From the NCBI RefSeq assembly GCF_037042905.1, contig NW_026974140.1, forward strand, positions 13,031,001 through 13,095,000: a stretch of DNA of 64,000 nucleotides. Direction: 5' to 3'. A program made the position numbers and the translations under genes. Below the pieces are notes generated by a model that saw only the letters and a list, made by a program, of their open reading frames with translations, had not been told where the DNA came from and did not search any database. This stretch comes from Lytechinus pictus (taxonomy: Eukaryota; Echinodermata; Echinoidea; Temnopleuroida; Toxopneustidae). Positions within the stretch are counted from its first letter, which is position 1, and every line of letters begins with the position of its first letter. Below are positions 56,365 through 64,000 of this stretch, in pieces.

Positions 56365-59300
56365 GTGAGTATTTCTGTTATTCAAGTCATACGTTATCTT
56401 CCTAATCATCCACATGACTTGTGGAATGATTGTTTATTCATGTGAATGCCTTTGAAGATTGAAAAATCGAACAGCGTGTCATAGCTCCAGTTCAGCGGAG
56501 CGACTGAGCAAGATGCCCCGAGTCTAAGCCGATGGTAATCAAAGATGCTCCGTTACTATACCAGACAGCTGGCAGCCGTCTGTTTCGAGGAGTTTTTTAA
56601 CATTTTTTTATTTTTTTTATTTCTCCTCGTACACAGACGGCTCGCTATCGTGCAGCCACCATTAGTGGACTTACAATGCTAAATCCCCCCCTCGGGGCTC
56701 TTCATTTTTTGTCTTTAAATTAAAAATTAATGAATCAAACTTATGAATTAATGAAAATTAACGCGACCGAAATGCAAATTAATAATATTCCCTCTTGGCT
56801 CTTGCCTCTTGGCATTAATTGCCAAAACACGGGGAAAATCAAGTTAAAAGGAACAAAAACAGCGACTAACCTCGGCTGTCGCGCAGCTTCACTGCCCTGT
56901 TTTATCCGAACTTAATACACATAAACATATGGCCATTAATGGCATTAGTCCCCTGTACAGATCGTGCTAAGTTAGAACTTCGGTCTCTGTATTTGGTGAG
57001 TGAAGCCAACAGAGTTCAGCTGAACAACCAACATAACATAGACTGAAGATTTTGGTCTACATTAGTACAAGACAGATGGCAGCCCAGCCGTCTGTTTCGA
57101 AGTTTTTTTTAAATTTAACAATTTTTTTTCTCCTCGTACACAGACTGCTCGCGATCGTGCAGCCGCCATTAGGGGGTTAACAATGCAAAATCCACCTGAC
57201 GAGGCAAGTTTTAGTTTATCGATTTTTGTCTTACTTTATTTCATAAAAATATAAGATTAAGAACTAGCTGGACCAAAATTATGATGGTGGTCCCCTAGTC
57301 TGCGCACCTAGCAATTTGAGTCAAGATTTAACATAGCCTACATTTCATTTTATTTCACAAAATCTTTCAGATAATGTTCCTTATAATGAGTACAGTGTAG
57401 TATACAAATTTGAAAGAAGTAGACCTCAGTACGGTATAGGATTTTCTTGGAAAAAACCTAAACTAGGGCAGTCATTTTCAGATGGACAAAAAATGTCTGC
57501 GCACCCATTCACTTTGCCAAACAGTTTGGCACACGATTCAGGGATTTTGATGAAAAAGGCTGAATTTTGAGGCCGTCACATGAAATGCACAAACTTCATT
57601 ATTTTTCCACCATTTTGAGTCAAATATTTTAAATGAATATATGTCTAGAGAACTCTATAGATGTATTGCATGTGTAAAGTCTGTGTTCGTTGCGTATTTT
57701 CTTTTACTAGAATCGCGCAGATACGCATGTGCGGAGACTTGGAGGAACTTGCCATACTTTAGGTTTATCGCGAATCAAAAGTCAAATATCAACAGCTCTA
57801 GGAAGCTGCACCGCAAAGCATGATAGTATTAAAAAGGGGGCAGAGATCGCAGTGCCCAGAGCTAGCTACAGTAGCTAGATACTGTAGCTTGCCCCCTTTT
57901 GATTTCTTTCAAAGTCTAAATCATTTCAAGTTCATTCTCACAGTCTTCTTTTCTTACTTTTGTCTTTTTACATATATGCACAATGAAATGTTCCCCATTG
58001 ACTGTAGCACAAACAGCCAAATGCAAATATTATTCATTGTGCGCTCCTGAACCCAGAACTTCATCGACTTTGAGACATTGCGATAGACTCTGTAAACTCT
58101 GACGAACACAATGTGACTAGGCCTGGGACTTTCGGGTTTTTTTCTCTTCGGGTACCCGTGGTAATTTTCGGGCGGGTACCCGAAAATCATGTCGCTTGAA
58201 ATATGACTGGTGGAAAAACCCCATAGGTGACGTCATCAAGCCAATGCGATACAAGCCTATTTATGAATGAAAATATAGTAAGCATGCGCATTGCAAGCCT
58301 CCCGTGCCCCACGCAGTATTCCATCGAAACAAGTTTTAATAATCTGTCACCTCGTAACAAAATCGACCTAGAATTCCACTTTCCTACATTTCATATGAAT
58401 TATAAAAGGTATTCTCAGAGGATCTGTTTTCTCACCGATACTGCACAGGTAAGCAAATTTTTATTACTTCTTGCTTTTCCGTCAAAATCTTACGAAGTAG
58501 CGTCGATATTACATCGTGTTCGTGAGTTTGTATCGCTACGTGAACAAAGTCAATTGATTTCCGGGTTTCGGAGCGTCAAATGCGCCAGCCAATCACGATC
58601 GTGTTCCCATTTTCGGTTTATGATGAACTAAAAATGGTAACAAGAACGTGATTGGCTGGCGCTTCGTAGGTCGATTTTGGTACGAGGTGACAGAGTATTG
58701 CAGACTTGTTTTGACGGAATACTGCGTGGGGCTGAGGCTTGCAATGCGCATACTTACTATATTTTCATTCATAAATTGGTTTGCGTCGCAGTGGCTGGAT
58801 GACGTCACTGCGCTGCAAAAGAAACATGGCGACGATTGAACGATCTCGGTCACATCATCATCACTTGAAAACTTGTATATTTATGGATATTTAGAGGGTA
58901 ATTGGTGAAATTCAAAATGAGGCTTGTGTACTTTTGTGATGAGTTACAATCATATCTTACACTACGCAATACAAATCAAATACATGTACGTTATACTGGT
59001 GAGCAATTTTCGGGTATCGGGTGTTGATTTTTCTACCCGGGTACCTGAGGCTTCCGGGCGGGACCCGGGTACCTGAGGCTTCCGGGCGGGACCCGGGTAC
59101 CCGGGTTTTAGTCCCAGCCCTAAATGTGACTATGGCGCTATTCTGTATGACTTTACGGAAAAGAGAGAAGTAATCAAAATACGCTTACCTGTGCGATATC
59201 GGTTAGAAAATAGATCTTCCGAAAATGCCTTCATTGTTCATTACAAATATATGTTGATTTTGGTATAAGGTGAAAGTGGGGCTAAGGGGAGGGGTCTTAG

Positions 59301-62300
59301 CCCCACCAATTTCCCGGAGTTAAGCTTAGTCCACTTCGTTTTCACACTACGTTTTAGCAAAGTGGGCTAGCACGTACATAGTACGGTGCTATCTGGCCCT
59401 GCAAAAAAGCAGGGTTAGCCGGCTTATTGTGGTGCTAGTACCACAATTGCGGTGCTAAGAGATGCAGTGTGAAACAAAACTGGGCTAAGGAAAAGTGGGG
59501 CTGTAAGCATTAGCCAATCAAAGAAGTGGAAATTGCACGTTAATTGCGCTCTGTATGGTAAAATCATCAATATTCATGAGCTGTGTGATAGTCCAGGGTT
59601 AAGGCGTTAACCCCGGCTAAGCAAATAGTATGGGGTTAAAGATAGTATGGGGCTAAGGAAATGCAGTGTGAAAAGGCCCGTTAGATACCAATTGAGAGGA
59701 AATGGTATTCATATAGGTGTAATGGAAACTTATGACAAAGCAATGGAATGGTAAAATGATAAATTAAGAAACAAAAATGCATTCAAAGAAAAGGTCTGTG
59801 ACATGAACTAAATTAAGAGCTATACACGGAACAGGGAATGGTGAATAATTCTATGAAGGTGAAACATAGAATTTCAGTTAACTTATATGATTGGAACATA
59901 TAGACTGCAAAGTATTAGAAAATCAAGTAATCAATCAAGAATTCAAGATACATACCAAAAATTGTGAGATATTTGATAAATTATAAGCTTCTACAAGGAG
60001 AGATGATTGGGATACTATCAATGCATGTCGTCCATGTAATAAATTCTTATTTAGATCTAGGCCTTTTTATTACTATTAGAATCTGTTCCAGTTGGGTACT
60101 AGAGACAGGTCTAAGCATGTAAAGTGATGAGGTATAGCCAAGTACGTGTCCCCAGCCAAGAAGACCAAGTTGAAATGTAAGCAAATGTGATTCCAAGTTA
60201 TTAAGAAAAAATGTGTGCATTTTGCCCTATTTCTTGCAGGTTTGTTGCAAAAGAAAATGTGTCCGGTGTGACACAGATGAAGTCATCCGCTATACGTGGG
60301 GTTCGAGCTCGGCTGGTTGAAGATTATCCAGGGTTAGAAGAATATCAAGATCAAATTCTACCAAAGAAGGAATCATATAATCTTGTTAAGTGGTAAGTGT
60401 AAGGATTTCTTAGCTAGGGAATCCAAAACATTTATTAATGCTTTACTTTAAGCAGGGCTCCACACTAACCCTTTTTTTCTACTGGTCCAACCTATTCATG
60501 TCGGACCAGTAGATACCCAGTTTTTCAATTTTTTACTGGTCCGAACCTAAAATCTACTGGTCCCAAAAAATAAAGAAAACATTAAAAAAAGGCGTGAGTT
60601 TATTTTGCTGTCCTTTCTTGTTACCCCCCCCCCCCCCAAAAAAAATGAAGGAATGAATGAATGAAAGACAAAAAGAAAGAAAGGAAGAAAGAATAAAAGA
60701 AAGGAAGGAAGGAAGAAAAAAGCAAAGGTAAAGAAAGGATAGATGTGAAGGAAGGAAAAAAAGAAAGAACTAAAGAAAGAAAGAAGGAAAGGAAGGAAAG
60801 AAAGAACAAAAATAAGAAAGAAAGAACTAAAGAAAAAAAGGAAGGAAAGAAAGAAAGAAAGAAAGAAAAAAAAAAGAAAGAAAGGGTAAAAGGAGAGATG
60901 GAAAGAAGGAAAAAAGAAAGAATAAAAGAAACGAAGGAAGAAAAAAGTAAAGAAAAAATGTGAAGGAAGGAAAAAAAAAACCAAAGAAGGAAAGGAAGGA
61001 AAGAAAGAACAAAAGAAAAAAAGAATGAAAGAAAGAAGGAAAGAAATGAAGCAAGCAATATAGAAAGAAAGAACAAAAGACAAAGTAATGAAAGAAAGAA
61101 GGAAAGAAAAAATAAAAAAGAAAGGATAAAAGGAGAGATGGAAAGAAGGAAAACAGAAAGAAAGGATTGAAAGAAGGAAGAAATCAAGAAAAGGGAAAAT
61201 GATAGAAGGAAAAAAGAATGTTGGGAAGGAATAAAGAAGGAAGGAAGCAAGCAAGCAATATAAAAAAAAGAAAGAAAATGTAAAAGAATAAATGAAAGGA
61301 AGAACAAAAAAGAAAGACCAAACTTCAAAGAAAGAAAGGAAAGGAAGCAAGCAGTAAATAAAAGGAAGAAAGAAAAGGTAAAAGGATAGATGGAACAAAG
61401 GGGAAAAAGAAAGAACAAAAGACAAAGAAGAAAGGAAGGAATGAAAGAGAGAAAGGGCTGAAAGAAGGAATAAAAACAAGAAAGGGTAAAGAAATGATGG
61501 ATGGAATGAGGAAAGAAAGAAAGTAACAAAGAATGAAGGAAAGAATGAAGGAAAGAAAGGGGAAAAGAAGGAAGGAAATGAAGAAAGAAAGAAGAGATAA
61601 ATATAGGATGGATGGTCTCAAGAATTAAAGAAAGAAGGAAATCAAAAAAGAAAGAAAAAGAAAGAGCATTAGAAATAGAGAAAAATATTAACAGGACAGA
61701 AAGAATAAAAGAACGAAAGACAAAGAAAAAGGGAAAATTAAAAAAGAAAGACAGTAAAAGAAGAGAGGGTAGAAACAAAGAAAGATTGAAAAGAAAGAAG
61801 GAAAGAAAGATTGAAAGAAAACAAAGGAAGAAAGCTAAAACTATCATCATAAATAAATTATCAGTTTCTTTTTGGCTCAATCAAAATATACTAGTACTAG
61901 CTACGAAAGAAACCAAGTGTATCAACACACACACAAATGCATATGTGGGGCTATCATGTATTCAGACGATATCACTCGAAACCCGATCTCTTTGAACTAA
62001 AACAGAAGTGAAAATTTCTCCTTTTACTGCTTACAAATGACAGAGTTACCCCAATTTTGGCAAATTTTTAGGAAATATGGACATTATAAGAGCTTTTCAT
62101 TAGTGTGAAATGTGAATTTTGACAGTTCTGTGAGAGATTTCTGCCAGAGGTTAGCCAAGCTTCGTTCTGCAGCCAGTAGGAAATTTACCATGTGGGCTGT
62201 GTGGCTGGCTAGCCACGTGTACACTGTATGTTACCCTATTAAAAATTGCATGCGATTCATTCGGTGTGTGTTCTGTGTGTGAATGCCAGAATTTAACGGG

Positions 62301-63790
62301 AGGAAAATGGTTCGCAATTTGAGTCATGGAATATTTTTCATGTTTATGTTGGACTAGCGAATTTGACCATTTCTGAAAAAGTTACTGGCCCAACAATAGT
62401 TTTTATTACTGTTTATGTCGGACCCATAAATCTTGCTATTTTTGGAAAAATTACTGGCCCGACAATGATATTTTTTACTGGTCATGTCGGACCAGTAAAT
62501 CTTGCTATTTCTGAAAATCTACTGGCCCGACAGTGATTTTTACCGGTCTGGGACCGTCGGACCGGCGCTAGTGTCGAGCCCTGCTTTAAGTAACCCTTGA
62601 AATCACTTTGTATGGAGTCAGGAAAACAGGAGCCAGGGGAGTGAATACATACCTTTCATGCTTTGCCTGGCTGTGGGGATGTGAAAAGTCAGAAAAGGGG
62701 TTTGTTTGTAGAGTTTAAATGCCTTTAAAAAAGTTTTGTTTCTGGCTTTCACAATTTTTTATTATTAAACTATCTCTTGTCTTGAATCAGACTGGATTTT
62801 TGTGCATAGCTCGGCCTCCATGTTGGGAAGCTTGTTCAGTTTTAAGCAGGTGCTTAATCCTTGCCATGCTCTCTTTGTGGGGGGGGGGCGCTCATGTGGA
62901 ATGGGGACATGCTGCTTTGACAACCCCCTGTTTTAGACCTCAGTTTCACTTCTCTAGGTACTTGGGTATACTCAGAAGCTGTTTGCATGCATTAATGGAG
63001 CATAGAGGCAATGGTCGCATGGCCTGTTCTGACACAACCATTTATCATGAAAGCTGTGCGCTGCACACCACTAGCTAGCTGGCTACCACTTGGAGCAGCT
63101 TGTGATACACACCAGCTGCGATAAAGTAAGCACACTGTCTGGCCTGTGGCCATATACATGTACGGTATGTACAGCGATCCAGCACAAATGCGGCGCTGCC
63201 AGAGGATAGATAAGCTAAGAAGGTTCATTATGAAAATAAAACGCTTTTTATGTATTGTGCTACATAATGTACAATACATACTGGTACAGTAGATATTCAT
63301 CAAAGCAGTTCCCAAGACCCCCTTTTTTCACTCTGCCTGTACTCACTAGATCCTGTTTTGCAATCTGTGAGATTGATCAAAGCTCCAGAGACTATAGAAT
63401 CTTATTTCCCCGAAGAAGTTTTAAAATGTATACCAATAATGATTAAAAAAAGGGGTAGGATTTGTTGTCCGTGGAATTGCAGAGATAAGACTCAATATAC
63501 AGTGTACCACAATGTACTTCTGAATGTAATGATAAGGCCACATGTGCTTAGCATGAATGGTATTAACTCAACCAATAACCAATCCAAAGGAATCCATAAG
63601 ACATGCCTCCATTACTTCCACTAGATTAGTGAGACCATATGGCATATTGATACTCAATCTCTTGTATCTCTCTTTCACCACTTTATTTGAAGCCATGAGA
63701 GGATAGAGATCATAGCCGTTGGAGGCGAACCAGTTTTCTTCAAGCAACGAGATGGACCCTACATGCCTTGTCTCAAGTTATTACATAAAT
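56354..63790 (+). CDS. MCTS1: MCTS1, translation re-initiation factor, 5' part (three exons)
   Basis: MCTS1 pairs with DENR to release tRNA and recycle 40S subunits, permitting re-initiation after short upstream ORFs. It acts in the cytoplasm on ribosomes. Exons 56354-56364, 60240-60392 and 63693-63790 join in frame with GT-AG splice sites to give 87 of the roughly 181 residues expected. They begin MFKKFVAKENVS (human MFKKFDEKENVS), then AIRGVRARLVEDYPG, QILPKKESYNLVKCHERIEI and FFKQRDGPYMPCLKLLHK. The C-terminal PUA domain must lie beyond the window. Phases are 2, 2 and 1 and agree at each junction. The first coding exon has only 11 coding bases. The introns contain several MITEs but the exons are intact, so a live gene is likely. 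Confidence 0.93.
56570..56700. repeat. stem-loop repeat, copy 1
   Basis: GCAGCCGTCTGTTTCGAGGA and CTCCTCGTACACAGACGGCT are inverted around a T-rich loop; then TCGTGCAGCCACCATTAG. A second copy lies about 500 bp downstream. Confidence 0.7.
57070..57210. repeat. stem-loop repeat, copy 2
   Basis: Same order as copy 1 (CAGCCGTCTGTTTCGAAG, T-rich loop, CTCCTCGTACACAGACTGCT, ATCGTGCAGCCGCCATTAGG), with scattered differences. Confidence 0.7.
57211..58109 (+). other. MCTS1 intron 1, nothing recognised
   Basis: AT-rich intron sequence. The open frames here have no recognisable protein content. Confidence 0.6.
58118..59122. mobile_element. hAT-type MITE with nested inverted repeats in MCTS1 intron 1
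   Basis: The ends TAGGCCTGGGACTTTCGGGT and (complemented) TAGGGCTGGGACTAAAACCC are bordered by a perfect 8 bp duplication AATGTGAC (58110-58117, 59123-59130). Inside, about 165 bp arms at 58211-58375 and 58672-58823 are inverted copies (TTTATGAATGAAAATATAGT in both). A third inverted pair around GCGCCAGCCAATCACG sits at the centre (58579-58662). CGGGTACCCG motifs lie at both ends. No transposase. Confidence 0.9.
59310..59685. mobile_element. MITE with TTTTCACACTGC ends
   Basis: CGTTTTCACACTACGTTTTA on the left and GCAGTGTGAAAAGGCCCGTT on the right are inverted. GGGGCTAAG and its complement recur through the element and just upstream (59280-59310). No clean target duplication was identified. 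Confidence 0.6.
60240..60392 (+). CDS. MCTS1: MCTS1 coding exon 2
   Basis: The acceptor is ATTTCTTGCAG and the donor GTAAGTG. It encodes FVAKENVSGVTQMKSSAIRG through ILPKKESYNLVK plus two bases of a Cys codon. Confidence 0.95.
60638..61834 (+). repeat. 1.2 kb polypurine (GAAA/GGAA) tract
   Basis: An almost unbroken purine strand of AAAG, AAGG and GAAAG units with few pyrimidines. The reverse strand stays open for several hundred codons of S, F and L, a compositional effect only. Confidence 0.95.
62340..62580. repeat. sub-terminal tandem units of the 60.45-62.58 kb element
   Basis: About three units of roughly 70 bp with TTACTGGCCCGACAATG and CATGTCGGACCAGTAAATC alternating as inverted motifs. 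The left side of the element has the same motifs at 60478-60560. Confidence 0.75.
62590..63692 (+). other. remainder of MCTS1 intron 2
   Basis: No supported feature. A short G-run lies near 62880. Confidence 0.6.
63693..63790 (+). CDS. MCTS1: MCTS1 coding exon 3
   Basis: The acceptor is TTTATTTGAAG and the donor GTAAGT. It encodes CHERIEIIAVGGEPVFFKQR and DGPYMPCLKLLHK, matching the human CHEHIEIL...FFRQREGPF...LLHK segment. Confidence 0.95.
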
Positions 63791-64000
63791 GTAAGTTCCT
63801 CAGTTTGGCAGCCTTCAAAACATTTATTTTTTTATCATCCTTTGATTGTTTATACTGTGTTAGTTTTATGTTTATAATTTATTATTTTGACCTGCTCTTT
63901 ATCTTTAAAATGATTATTCTAAAAAGGGCAAGAAAAGTGTGTCCCTCTTAATTGTTTTTATTCTTCAACTTATGGAGTATGCATGATGTTGAAAAGAGAA
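63791..64000 (+). other. start of MCTS1 intron 3
   Basis: Begins with the GTAAGT donor and runs to the window edge. Confidence 0.8.

Larger units (their letters stand above)
60452..62584. mobile_element. 2.1 kb inverted-repeat element in MCTS1 intron 2
   Basis: The ends GCAGGGCTCCACACTA and (complemented) GCAGGGCTCGACACTA are inverted. TTTAA is duplicated outside (60447-60451, 62585-62589), or TTAA if one terminal base is shared. Both sub-terminal zones carry ACTGGTCCGAC-type motifs. The core is a 1.2 kb polypurine tract. No transposase. Confidence 0.85.

Noticed and set aside
58227..58853. Similar frames of 134 and 86 codons on opposite strands
   Set aside because: They are the two inverted arms of the hAT MITE read in each direction.
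60547..61880. Minus-strand frames of 310 and 419 codons
   Set aside because: Made almost only of S, F, L and P because they are the complement of a polypurine tract. No protein content.

Overview
The window is AT-rich animal genomic DNA with intron-containing genes, GT-AG splice sites, non-LTR retrotransposons and many small DNA transposons. Nothing in it is bacterial. The best guess is a marine deuterostome, most likely a sea urchin. The grounds are the CR1-like LINEs with a 2A-like peptide motif, the dense MITEs, and a very large foldback-type element resembling the TU elements described from sea urchins. The species cannot be named from the sequence.

Two conserved protein genes can be read exon by exon. 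A NIPA2-type magnesium transporter lies on the minus strand (five coding exons, 16219 down to 7672). The first three coding exons of MCTS1, a translation re-initiation factor, lie on the plus strand (56354-56364, 60240-60392, 63693-63790), and that gene runs off the right edge. Everything else that looks coding is decayed transposon sequence, low-complexity translation, or unsupported.

Layout. 1-7.6 kb: a LINE fragment, a minisatellite and MITEs. 7.6-16.2 kb: NIPA2, whose introns carry a 2.4 kb hAT-type element with a perfect 8 bp target duplication, a LINE tail and a cluster of GC-rich motifs. 19.2-28.0 kb: a nest of CR1-like LINEs, where a plus-strand LINE appears to be interrupted by two minus-strand LINEs; the second of these has a 2A-like motif behind a hydrophobic N-terminus. 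28-40 kb: mostly unannotatable, with a strong 81 nt hairpin at 30.6 kb and a candidate promoter and first exon at 35.3-35.7 kb. 40.1-56.2 kb: a 16.1 kb composite inverted-repeat element. 56.2-64 kb: MCTS1, with a hAT MITE, another MITE and a 2.1 kb element carrying a 1.2 kb polypurine tract in its introns.

The 16.1 kb element (about 40117-56235) is the main discovery. It has about 139 bp terminal inverted repeats and is flanked by a 12 bp direct repeat. Just inside the termini, 181 bp tandem repeats run in opposite orientations. The left array is old and diverged (about 16 copies plus about 4 decayed ones). The right array is 46 nearly perfect copies. Younger elements are nested in it: a 2.77 kb TA-flanked inverted-repeat element inside one left monomer, a 617 bp solo LTR inside that, and a 463 bp MITE inside the right terminal repeat. 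A diverged copy of the empty target site survives in inverted orientation at about 35.28 kb, which supports the ends. The element ends about 107 bp before the MCTS1 start codon, so it lies in that gene's 5' flank.
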